From positions 2,976,001 to 3,040,000 of the forward strand of contig OZ244823.1 in NCBI GenBank assembly GCA_965220365.1: DNA of 64,000 bases, read 5' to 3'. The stretch's first letter is position 1. Each line of letters begins with the position of its first letter. The notes under the pieces are model-generated. The model saw nothing but the letters and a program-made list of their open reading frames with translations. It did not search any database and was not told the DNA's origin. Shown piece after piece: positions 33,582-42,353 of the stretch. The stretch comes from Bin80 sp965220365 (GTDB lineage Bacteria > Bacteroidota > Rhodothermia > Rhodothermales > Bin80). Both the position numbers and the translations under genes were made by a program.

Positions 33582-36080
33582 ATGCTCCTTATGGTATTGG
33601 CTTTATTGATGGGTACTCTGACCTCTGCAGTCCTCTCTCCCAACTGCCCTGAAGACTGTAGGCTCTCCGCATCTTACGTCTCGCAGGATATCCAGATAGA
33701 TGGCGTGCTCAATGAAGAAGCATGGCTTGATGCGGCCATTGCCACGGATTTCACCCAGTACTCACCCAATGAAGGGGATCCCGCTACCCAGCAAACTGAG
33801 GTTCGTGTTCTCTATGGAGAGAGTCAGATTTTCATCAGTGCCGTTCTCCGGGATACGGAACCTGAGCAAATTCGACAAACATTGGGTCGCCGGGATGAAT
33901 TCAACCAGGCAGACTGGTTCATTGCATCCATTGATTCCTACCTAGATCGTAAGACGGCATATAATTTTGCAGTCAATGCAGCAGGGGTACAGGCGGATGG
34001 AATCTACACCGGTGAACGGTTTGGTGGCGGCGGGGGGTTTGACTTTGACACTTCCTGGGATGCGGTTTGGCGGAGTGCTGTGCGCAGCACCAATGAGGGA
34101 TGGGTCGTCGAAATGCGAATCCCTTTTACAATGCTCCGCTTTTCAGATACACCAAATCAGCGCTGGGGAATCAACTTCCGGCGTGTGATCCCTCGACTTG
34201 GCGAGGTGAGTGACTGGGTCCTCATCCCGCGTGCTGAACGCAGGAGCGGAACGGTCGCACAATACGGCACTTTGGAAGGCATCATCGAAATTCGCCCTCG
34301 GCGGAATATTCAGGTCACTCCCTATACGGTCGGGAATACCACCCGTGATTCAGAGGAGTCCACCTCATCATTTACTGGAGATATTGGAGCGGATTTTAAG
34401 ATCGGTCTATCTTCTAACATCACCCTTGACGCAACCATCAATCCAGACTTTGGGCAGGTGGAGGCGGATCCTGCTGAATTGAACCTGACAGCTTTTGAAA
34501 CCTTTTTCCCTGAAAAGCGGCCATTCTTTACGGAGGGGGTATCTATATTCAATTACGATGTGGTACGAGGAGGGGCCCTCGTTTATACACGGCGTATCGG
34601 CTCACAGGCACCTGTATTAGGTGCAGCCAAGCTCTCAGGACGAACCGAAAAAGGATTGGATTTTGGGTTCTTTGGGGCATCTACTGGAGATAATTACAAC
34701 CCGGAGAATCACTACGGCGTCGGCCGTGTACGGCAGCGTATTGGTAACCTCTCGAGCATTGGTGGCATTGCGACCCTCTACGATAATGTTCATGGTGGTC
34801 GGAGTTATACCGGCGGGACCGACTGGGATATCCGCATTTTAGACAATCGATACAGTCTATCGGGACAGTTTAGTGGAACCCATCATACCGAAGACGGTGA
34901 ATCCGAACAGGGGTATGCATTGACAGTCAGTGCAGACCGTCAACGCAGCATATGGAATTTTGCCGCCGACCTGGCTGTCGTCAGCGATGGGTATAATCCC
35001 AATGATATCGGTCGCCTGCGCCAGAATAACTACGTAAATCTCTCGGGTGGTATCATCCATCAAATCAATGGAGGGGCGCCCTTTGGACCTTTCCGCCGTG
35101 CATCTGCTTTTCTCTTCAGTGGGGGCGGATTTTCCTATGACGAGCGGTTGCACGACGGTGTTGGCACGTTTTTCCGTTCTGACTGGACCCTGAACGGCTA
35201 CAGTGAACTGGAAGTGAATTTCCAGACTGACTATCTCTTTGGGGGATACAACGAATACGAAACCCGGGGATTGGACGCACGGGCCCGCCCACGGGAGTAT
35301 GAATTTGAGGTTGGATACAGAACCGATACCCGCCGGAAGTGGAACCTTGAACCTGCTATTGAAGGGGTCATTTATACGGATGGTGGACGAATCATGGAAC
35401 CTAGTCTGGAACTCGAATGGACCGCTACTCCCAAACTCAACCTGTCCCTAGAGGTTGCGGTCGGTCGCGAAATTAACACTACCGAGTGGGCAGCTAATGA
35501 AGCCTTCTCATACAGCGGTAATACATTACTGATCGGAGAAGAAAGTAATGATGATCCGTCCGAGACAGAGGCATGGCGCCCAATTTTCTCCAACACGACC
35601 CTCAGCAATGCACTTTCCGCAAGAGAGCCTTGGGACAGCGATGGTAATCATTATGTACCCATCTTTGGTCACCGCAATACGCGATCCGCTGACATTACCT
35701 TGCGTACCGGCATTACACTGTCTCCCAACTTGGCGATTCAGTTCTATGGGCAACTTTTTGCAGCCCGCGGACAATACACTGGTTTTGAAGTACTGCAAAA
35801 TCGGGACACACTTGTCCCGGTTGCTGCGTGGCCCAAGCAGTACGATTTTGCCTTCAGCAGATTCCAGACCAACACCGTAGTTCGCTGGGAATATCGTCCA
35901 GGCTCTGTACTATACCTAGTGTGGTCGCAAGCCCGCTCAACGAGTGACGACGCAGATCTGTTTGATGTGGGCGGTATTTCTCCTTTTGATCAATCCACTT
36001 CAAATCAGTGGGCCGACACGTTCAATCTCCCCCCTGTGAATGTGTTACTGCTCAAGTTCAGCTACAAGTTTCTGAATTAA
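33582..36080 (+). CDS. DUF5916 outer-membrane protein with carbohydrate-binding-like domain
   Basis: This 832-residue protein has a signal peptide at about 1-17. Residues 30-215 are a CBM9-like beta domain (IDGVLNEEAWLDAAIATDF, AVNAAGVQADGIYTGERF). The rest matches DUF5916: IRPRRNIQVTPYT, INPDFGQVEADPAELNLTAF and FFPEKRPFFTEG, then beta-barrel-like repeats to the C-terminus, LLLKFSYKFLN. Such proteins are common in Bacteroidota, Gemmatimonadota and relatives; function unproven, glycan binding or outer-membrane transport inferred. It follows rnhA by 24 bases but need not be coupled. Confidence 0.88.
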   Translation: MLLMVLALLMGTLTSAVLSPNCPEDCRLSASYVSQDIQIDGVLNEEAWLDAAIATDFTQYSPNEGDPATQQTEVRVLYGESQIFISAVLRDTEPEQIRQTLGRRDEFNQADWFIASIDSYLDRKTAYNFAVNAAGVQADGIYTGERFGGGGGFDFDTSWDAVWRSAVRSTNEGWVVEMRIPFTMLRFSDTPNQRWGINFRRVIPRLGEVSDWVLIPRAERRSGTVAQYGTLEGIIEIRPRRNIQVTPYTVGNTTRDSEESTSSFTGDIGADFKIGLSSNITLDATINPDFGQVEADPAELNLTAFETFFPEKRPFFTEGVSIFNYDVVRGGALVYTRRIGSQAPVLGAAKLSGRTEKGLDFGFFGASTGDNYNPENHYGVGRVRQRIGNLSSIGGIATLYDNVHGGRSYTGGTDWDIRILDNRYSLSGQFSGTHHTEDGESEQGYALTVSADRQRSIWNFAADLAVVSDGYNPNDIGRLRQNNYVNLSGGIIHQINGGAPFGPFRRASAFLFSGGGFSYDERLHDGVGTFFRSDWTLNGYSELEVNFQTDYLFGGYNEYETRGLDARARPREYEFEVGYRTDTRRKWNLEPAIEGVIYTDGGRIMEPSLELEWTATPKLNLSLEVAVGREINTTEWAANEAFSYSGNTLLIGEESNDDPSETEAWRPIFSNTTLSNALSAREPWDSDGNHYVPIFGHRNTRSADITLRTGITLSPNLAIQFYGQLFAARGQYTGFEVLQNRDTLVPVAAWPKQYDFAFSRFQTNTVVRWEYRPGSVLYLVWSQARSTSDDADLFDVGGISPFDQSTSNQWADTFNLPPVNVLLLKFSYKFLN

Positions 36081-36124
36081 CTGGCCACTGTTCTTTTCGC
36101 TGCAGTATATTTGGGGTAGTCATA

Positions 36125-36367
36125 ATGAATAACATGGACATCGTACTCCTCTTTGGTGCCATTATTATCGGGCTCTTAGCCATGAGATGGCAGATGTCAT
36201 TCAATCCCAAGCAACAATTCTGGTCTACTGTCGGTGGGACTGCCTTGCTTATCTGCCTTATCGTGGGGAATGGTGTCTACCACTGGACAGCAATACCCAT
36301 GGCTGGCGTGCTAGCGTATTCAATCTACCGGCGATACAGAGCCTACGCTGCATATAAAGTAGCCTGA
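36125..36367 (+). CDS. Small two-helix membrane protein
   Basis: The ATG at 36125 gives 80 residues; the frame is open to 36008 but that part overlaps the DUF5916 gene. Two or three hydrophobic segments are clear: IVLLFGAIIIGLLAM, VGGTALLICLIVGNGVYHW and AIPMAGVLAYSIY, the tail being basic (RRYRAYAAYKVA). It is probably an inner-membrane protein. No family recognised. It lies 44 bases after the DUF5916 gene and could share its transcript. Confidence 0.6.
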   Translation: MNNMDIVLLFGAIIIGLLAMRWQMSFNPKQQFWSTVGGTALLICLIVGNGVYHWTAIPMAGVLAYSIYRRYRAYAAYKVA

Positions 36368-36611
36368 AGCTGTTGAAGGGACATACCTGGGAATCATCTA
36401 ACGATTCCTGACATCACACCGTCAAGCGACTGACCACAGGGCGTGATCAATGTTCCAGTCCGAAATCTTCGAATTCATGATACACCGCGCCCACGAATTC
36501 GTCCGAGATCATCGTTGATCGATTCCTTTGCACACGATCTAGTGGCCTCGGATCATAACCCCTGCCGCATGCCTCCTATGCAGGGCATGGTCAAAAACTT
36601 ACGTAAGCCTC

Positions 36612-36863
36612 CTAGTTTACTGATTCAACCCGGACCTTGTAATCTTCCATGATCGGATTGGCAAGAAGCTTTTCACAAGCGGCACATGCTGCCGACTCTG
36701 CATCCTCTTCCGTATCTGCGGAGACCTGAAGCTCCATGTATTTTCCAATTCGAACAGAACTTATCTGGTCAAAGCCCAGATTTTGCAATGCATGATGCGT
36801 GGCTTTCCCCTGTGGGTCCAATATGGCCGGGCGGAGCGTAACTGTGATGCGCGCTTTGTACAT
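36612..36863 (-). CDS. purS: Phosphoribosylformylglycinamidine synthase subunit PurS
   Basis: This 83-residue protein has the PurS ferredoxin-like pattern: ITVTLRPAILDPQGKATHHAL, then VRIGKYMELQV and a CEKLLANPIMEDY end. PurS bridges PurL and PurQ in the three-part FGAM synthase of purine synthesis. No purQ or purL is nearby, so the complex is encoded at separate loci. It has its own flanking gaps of about 240 and 225 bases and is likely monocistronic. Confidence 0.93.
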   Translation of the reverse strand: MYKARITVTLRPAILDPQGKATHHALQNLGFDQISSVRIGKYMELQVSADTEEDAESAACAACEKLLANPIMEDYKVRVESVN

Positions 36864-37088
36864 GTCAAAGATTCGGTTACCTGAAATGGGTTAAATGGAT
36901 ATCATAGCATTAAAGATTCCATCACTGGGCGTTATCCTGCGGCATTTAGCCGAACCCCCAATTCCTATGTTGCCTAAAGATACAATGGTAGTCCGGTGAG
37001 GATGCGGGGAGTTTGATGTCCCGGTCATTGAGGGAGAGATCTCCTATTCGGTTTCCCGATTGGAGCAGGCCCGATCTGGCCATCCGAG

Positions 37089-38309
37089 CTAACCGGCATC
37101 GCCCGTCTCTACCAACTCGTACACGGCCACGCTATGCTCACCGAATTCGCCACGCTCCCGCAGGAGTACCCAACCCGGCCCAGCATCCAGCAGCGTTGAA
37201 CGCGCAGGGACGACGAGGCGAGCCACCCACCCGCCACTTGGGTGTAGCAGATGGAGTTCCTGGTCTGGCGACCGCCAGCCAAAGGTGGTGACCCACAGAC
37301 TACCGTCCGGCAGCGCCATAAGCCCGTCCGTTTCGAAGGCAGGGAATTGCTCCGGCAGGTCATTCCGAATGTCCGGCCAGCGCTCCCTCTCGAAGCGCTG
37401 ACGCTCCGCAGGTGTGTCGTACCGGGCTAGATAGGCACGAAAGTAACGGTCGAGATGCTCGTTTGTCACCTCCCGGTCCGGCCCGACCCACCGCGCGATG
37501 CGCGTGACACGACCATTCCAATCAACATGTTCGAGTTCGTAGTCGTCGCCCGACCCGTACCACACGCCGGTGCCAGTCGCCGCGAAGACCATGACCTTTC
37601 CCCACTCCCTTGGCCCGGTGCCCCCGCCATAGAAGAAACGCTCCGTACCGGGTATCCCGGAACGCAGGACTATCACACTGTCACCGCGCGCCCAGTTCAG
37701 CGACATGCTCCAGCGGTAGATCTCGCCCACTGCAAAAGATGCGTAGTCTTCCGTTTCCGGCCAAGGCGTGAAGATTAAGCTGGCATCGGGCGCGCACATA
37801 GGCTCACTGTACGAATTTACCCCGACCTCACTGAGCCTCCGCGTGTCGGTCACGTTGCCCTCCGCATCAAGCTCGGTAATTCGGTCCAGATGCCAGTCGA
37901 AAACCGTGATCGAGGCTCCCGGGCAACCTCTCAGCAGCCGGAGTCCCCCGTACTCTCCCGGTCCCTCGCCTTGCCGTCCGCTCGTCCACAAATGCCGACC
38001 ACTGGCGTCAAACATCCGAACCTCGTAGCTCTGCTCATCCACCACAACTATGCTCCCGTCTTTGAGCCGAATTGCGCCGGTTACCTCCCCGAACATGTAT
38101 TCCATCGGACCTTCAAGGAAACCAATACGCACCAACGGCTCGTCCGACAGAGCCAAGTCGGGGCGACCTGTGTCTTCACTCTCGACTATCGTCTGAGCGG
38201 CGAGCGTGGTGGCGGACATCAACAACCCGTAGATGGCCACTCGGATCATGGCTCCGTACAGTACAATCCTTGCGTTGGCGGAGGGCGTGTTCACTGCGTG
38301 ACTCTTCAT
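37089..38309 (-). CDS. Secreted six-bladed propeller protein, G+C-rich
   Basis: From 38309 the product has 406 residues with a long signal sequence ending LAAQ; 38249 (MIRVAIYGLLMSATTLAAQ) is an alternative start and 38339 (TTG) a third. The mature part has repeated NHL/propeller-like blades (GAIRLKDGSIVVVDEQS, RMFDASGRHLWTSGRQGEGPG, TDGLMALPDGSLWVTT), the 6-bladed beta-propeller group common in Bacteroidota and Gemmatimonadota. By eye its codons are much richer in G and C than those around it, which suggests transfer. It may anchor or bind a ligand; function unknown. Confidence 0.8.
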   Translation of the reverse strand: MKSHAVNTPSANARIVLYGAMIRVAIYGLLMSATTLAAQTIVESEDTGRPDLALSDEPLVRIGFLEGPMEYMFGEVTGAIRLKDGSIVVVDEQSYEVRMFDASGRHLWTSGRQGEGPGEYGGLRLLRGCPGASITVFDWHLDRITELDAEGNVTDTRRLSEVGVNSYSEPMCAPDASLIFTPWPETEDYASFAVGEIYRWSMSLNWARGDSVIVLRSGIPGTERFFYGGGTGPREWGKVMVFAATGTGVWYGSGDDYELEHVDWNGRVTRIARWVGPDREVTNEHLDRYFRAYLARYDTPAERQRFERERWPDIRNDLPEQFPAFETDGLMALPDGSLWVTTFGWRSPDQELHLLHPSGGWVARLVVPARSTLLDAGPGWVLLRERGEFGEHSVAVYELVETGDAG

Positions 38310-38595
38310 CGGGTTGGACAGAATGTGCGGCACTGCCAAGCTAAGGATAGAGAGTTAAATAATAGGACGACTTCGGCCGGATGAGTTCGCATTCGCTCAT
38401 TCACAGCAACCCGGGACAACCCCGTCAAAAATACTCCAAATCCTCTACTTTTGCATCCTCATGTATTAGCATAAACGGTGAAAGAAGATTCTCGTGCACC
38501 TGTATAAAAGGCTAGATTTCGGATGGGGCATTCAAAAAATGATCAACCTTGCATGTAGGTGAGAACTGCAATTCTGGAAATTTTTTGAGTAGGAA

Positions 38596-39639
38596 TCATT
38601 CCAAATACACCAGTTTGTACTTCTTCAGCAAAGTTGACGACTCCGCCGTAGTCACAGCATATGCATATCCTTTCCCGTCCATGTATGCAAGGCGTGTGTA
38701 AGGGGGCATTTCAAATATTCCCTTTTCTTCCCCCGAAAGAGTCATGACGTACACTGATCTTCTTACAGGCGTCTCTTCTGCCTTACCTCCGTGTTCCAAA
38801 AATAGGTTCCCCTGGTGGTCTAACGCTGCACCCGTAAACATCATGCCGCCGGGTACATAGCTGATGGACTCGGCCATGTGATCCGGCAAGGGAATTCCTT
38901 CCTCCAGATCCATGAAACTGCCCTCGTACCGGAGAGGTAGATTAGCAACGGATAATTGGTTCAAAATATTTCCAGACAAGTCGTAGACATCGATACGATT
39001 TACCATTTGAAAAACCACAACAATCCTACCTGGATTCCCCGCAAGCAGAATGAATTGGTTTTCCATATTGTACTTATGCATGTCCTTGAGTTTAAATATT
39101 CTCTTCAGGTCACCGGGAGGCGCGAACGTAGCCACATGCATGTCTAATGTAATTAAATCAAGATTCCCAAGATAAAATTGTCCATCCAGTGCAACATCCA
39201 TATCCACGGGTGTCTCAATTTGGTCTGACCTTTCGTAAGACAAATCCAGGTCAAAATAGTGTAAGACACCTGTTCCTTTTTGATCTGTAGCTACCAGAAT
39301 ACTATCTATCAAGACAATCGAATGGGGACCATTGACAAATTCACTGGGGGCCACTCCCTGAGATCCAACTTGACGGATTAATCGTCCTTGCGGATCATAC
39401 TTGCTGAGTGCAAAACTTTGGTGGTCAGCGATATATATACTCCCGTCCCGCCCCACTGCTATGTCCGAAATACCAAAAAACCCGTCAAGGGAGAGAACTT
39501 CTTGAAGTTCAACAGGCTGGGCACTGCCTGTTGAACTGAGCCCGCATGCGACTGCGATCCATGCCAGAGCTAATATCAGGCACGAGTTACGCGCATTTTC
39601 GCATAACGTAAGTAAACCAACCCGTGATGACGTGAACAT
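38596..39639 (-). CDS. Secreted six-bladed propeller protein
   Basis: This 347-residue protein has an N-terminal hydrophobic signal (about 19-40, ILALAWIAVACGL, with a lipobox-like AVAC) and propeller blades such as ISDIAVGRDGSIYIADHQSF, LSKYDPQGRLIRQVGSQGVA and MDVALDGQFYLGNLDL. It is of the same 6-bladed beta-propeller group as its neighbour but not G+C-rich. The two are on the same strand, 286 bases apart, so they may be a spread family rather than an operon. If the cysteine is modified it is a lipoprotein. No enzyme motif seen. Confidence 0.8.
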   Translation of the reverse strand: MFTSSRVGLLTLCENARNSCLILALAWIAVACGLSSTGSAQPVELQEVLSLDGFFGISDIAVGRDGSIYIADHQSFALSKYDPQGRLIRQVGSQGVAPSEFVNGPHSIVLIDSILVATDQKGTGVLHYFDLDLSYERSDQIETPVDMDVALDGQFYLGNLDLITLDMHVATFAPPGDLKRIFKLKDMHKYNMENQFILLAGNPGRIVVVFQMVNRIDVYDLSGNILNQLSVANLPLRYEGSFMDLEEGIPLPDHMAESISYVPGGMMFTGAALDHQGNLFLEHGGKAEETPVRRSVYVMTLSGEEKGIFEMPPYTRLAYMDGKGYAYAVTTAESSTLLKKYKLVYLE

Positions 39640-39786
39640 AAGTCGTAGTGGCCTTCTCGTATTTTGCTATCCCTACACATCTAACCTGAAGCTTGTTCAC
39701 GTAAGGTCTTTCTCGTGCTTCGCAACTCGGACGGATAAACATCAAATGGAACCATTTGTCCGAGATATAGACTCAAAGTACCTTCA

Positions 39787-42192
39787 TTATTTCTTCTTCG
39801 CTCGCCTTCGTCCCTTACCCCTCCTGCGGGGGGTTGCAGCCTTCTTGTTCAGAAGCTCAATCGCCTCGTCCAACGTGATTTCTCCTAAACCTCGATTTTT
39901 CCCAACCGATGCATTTAGTTTTCCTCGCTTTACAAATGGTCCATACTGGCCCTTATCAAAGAAAACTCGCTCTCCCGTCTTCGCGTCCACCCCTAACTCA
40001 ACCGGAAATCTAAGTAGTTCCAGGGCAAGCTCCAGATTTACATCCTCTGGTTGAACCCCTTTGGGGATTGATTTTCGTCGGGGTTTATCTTTTGATCCTT
40101 CCGGTTCTACAAGTTCAATATAGTAACCGTAGGTACCACTCTTGAGCAAGATCAGTTGACCACTTTCAGGATGAGTACCTAATTGTTTGGCGGGAGCTTT
40201 TGCTGCTTTGAGGAGACCAAGCAATTTTGCATCATCAACATCGGCAGGTAAAAAGTGGTCCGGCACGGTACCGCGCAACTCCTTTCCGTCAATAGTCGCT
40301 TGTACATACGGTCCATAGCGCCCCACTCGAACAGTACACTCCTTCAATTTAGGAGAATAGATCGTAGAGATTGCTCGGGAATCCACTTGATCCATGGCCC
40401 TATCAACCCGGTTCTGGATCCCCTCTTCCCCCTGATCAATCGTGTAAAGAAACTCCTGCCCCTTCACTTTGCCTTGTGCAATTTCATCCAAACGCTTCTC
40501 CATTTGTGCAGTAAAGCCGACATCTACCAGAGATTCAAAGCGCTCCTCCATGAACGCATTCGTAGCGAATGCGCGGAGCGTTGGAGCAAGTGCTGAACCA
40601 GATTTGATTGCACTACCCCGGTCTTGGATTGTGCCAACAACGGTGGCGTAGGTGCTGGGACGACCAATGCCTTCCTCCTCTAATTTCCTGATTAACGATG
40701 CTTCTGTATAGCGGGCAGGAGGCTTTGTCTCATGGTCTTTTGATTCGAGCCCCAAACACTGCAATGGCTGCTCAGCTTCAAGCGCTGGCAAGTACTTCTC
40801 TGTACTCTGCTTCACTCTCTCAGGATTATCACTACCCTCAACGTACACCAATAGAAACCCGGGAAATAACACCTGTCGCCCGGTTGATCGAAAATGTGCC
40901 GACGGACTGTCTTGAAGCGTGGCCGTAGAAATCACCCGGATATCCCGCACCCTGGCATCCGGCATTTGACTTGCAACCGTGCGTTTCCAGATCAGGTCAT
41001 ATAATTTTCTTTCATCTTCGCGCAATCCGAGTTGACTAGCGGTTTTCATCTCCCGGCCAGCGGGGCGAATTGCTTCGTGAGCTTCCTGAGCATTCACTAC
41101 TTTACTCTTGTATCGACGAACATGCTTACTCAAGTACTCCTCCCCATACGTACGTACAATTGCTTCACGCGCCGCCGTGAGGGCTTCCTGGGAAAGAGTA
41201 ATCGAATCCGTACGCATATACGTAATGAATCCGCGCTCGTAGAGTTTCTGGGCAACCATCATCGTTTTGCGAGCTCCCCATCCGAACTTGCGACTACCTT
41301 CCTGCTGCAGTGAAGAGGTGATAAATGGGGCAGCAGGGGTTCGCTTTCTTTCTTTGGAGGTAACACTTGCAACACACCAGTCTGCCGAGGGGAGTTTGGC
41401 GACCAATTGATCGGCTTCCTGTTTTCCTAAGAGAAGGATCCCTGAATCTGCCAGAGATTTTTTGATCTCACCGGTATTATCATCAAAATCACGCCCTGTC
41501 GCCAGCCTCCGCTCACCAAGATGTGTCATCGTTGCCTTGAATCGGTCAGTATTGGCCTGTAATGTTGCTTCCAGATCCCAATACTGGGCGGGCAAAAATT
41601 CCATACGCTTTTTTTCGCGCTCAACCAAGAGCCGGACCGCAACACTCTGGACACGCCCCGCGCTGGTACCCTTGCCAATCTTTCTCCATAACACTGGCGA
41701 AATCTTGTATCCTACCAAGCGATCCAAAACTCTCCGGGATTCCTGGGCTTCAACCAGATTCTGATTTACATCACGAGTGTGGCTGAGTGCCTTGTCAATG
41801 GCTCTTTTTGTGATTTCATGAAACACCATTCGCCGGACGGGCACCTTTGGCTTGAGCACCTCAATCAGGTGCCAGCCAATTGCTTCGCCTTCACGGTCCT
41901 CGTCCGTTGCGATCAACAGCTCATCAGCCTGAGCGAGGGCATCTTTGAGCTCTTTGACCACCTTACGCTTGTCTGGAGGGATGATATAAAGGGGTTTGAA
42001 CTCGCCATTTTCAATTTGCACTGCAAGCGTAGCCCAAGGCTCCTTTTTATACCTAGCCGGAATCTCTTTCGCATTTCGGGGCAGATCGCGGATGTGCCCC
42101 CAACTGGCCATGATCCGATATTTTGATGAAGGCAGAAACCGACTAATCGTTCTGGCCTTCGTAGGAGATTCAACAATTACCAAACTTGACAT
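39787..42192 (-). CDS. topA: DNA topoisomerase I (type IA)
   Basis: The ATG at 42192 gives 801 residues starting SSLVIVESPTKARTI; a longer frame to 42339 is open but unsupported. The TOPRIM domain has DEDREGEAIGWHL near residue 90, and Tyr325 in FITYMRTDS is the catalytic tyrosine. TopA relaxes negative supercoils. The C-terminus holds topoisomerase C-terminal repeats (DKGQYGPFVKRGKLNASVG) and no zinc ribbons of the E. coli type. It ends in a very basic tail (PRRRGKGRRRAKKK). The gene diverges from ppdK. Confidence 0.96.
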   Translation of the reverse strand: MSSLVIVESPTKARTISRFLPSSKYRIMASWGHIRDLPRNAKEIPARYKKEPWATLAVQIENGEFKPLYIIPPDKRKVVKELKDALAQADELLIATDEDREGEAIGWHLIEVLKPKVPVRRMVFHEITKRAIDKALSHTRDVNQNLVEAQESRRVLDRLVGYKISPVLWRKIGKGTSAGRVQSVAVRLLVEREKKRMEFLPAQYWDLEATLQANTDRFKATMTHLGERRLATGRDFDDNTGEIKKSLADSGILLLGKQEADQLVAKLPSADWCVASVTSKERKRTPAAPFITSSLQQEGSRKFGWGARKTMMVAQKLYERGFITYMRTDSITLSQEALTAAREAIVRTYGEEYLSKHVRRYKSKVVNAQEAHEAIRPAGREMKTASQLGLREDERKLYDLIWKRTVASQMPDARVRDIRVISTATLQDSPSAHFRSTGRQVLFPGFLLVYVEGSDNPERVKQSTEKYLPALEAEQPLQCLGLESKDHETKPPARYTEASLIRKLEEEGIGRPSTYATVVGTIQDRGSAIKSGSALAPTLRAFATNAFMEERFESLVDVGFTAQMEKRLDEIAQGKVKGQEFLYTIDQGEEGIQNRVDRAMDQVDSRAISTIYSPKLKECTVRVGRYGPYVQATIDGKELRGTVPDHFLPADVDDAKLLGLLKAAKAPAKQLGTHPESGQLILLKSGTYGYYIELVEPEGSKDKPRRKSIPKGVQPEDVNLELALELLRFPVELGVDAKTGERVFFDKGQYGPFVKRGKLNASVGKNRGLGEITLDEAIELLNKKAATPRRRGKGRRRAKKK

Positions 42193-42353
42193 AGGGCAAA
42201 TGAATTCTGGCGCGGTTCTCACGCACAGCGAGATACAACGTTCCAAAATATAAACTGAATCGTTAGTGCCAATAACGAATTTTGCAGTAAATTTGCTGCT
42301 TCGTGTGATGAAAATCGTCTTTACCAGACTGACTACCATTTTAAAAATTGATC

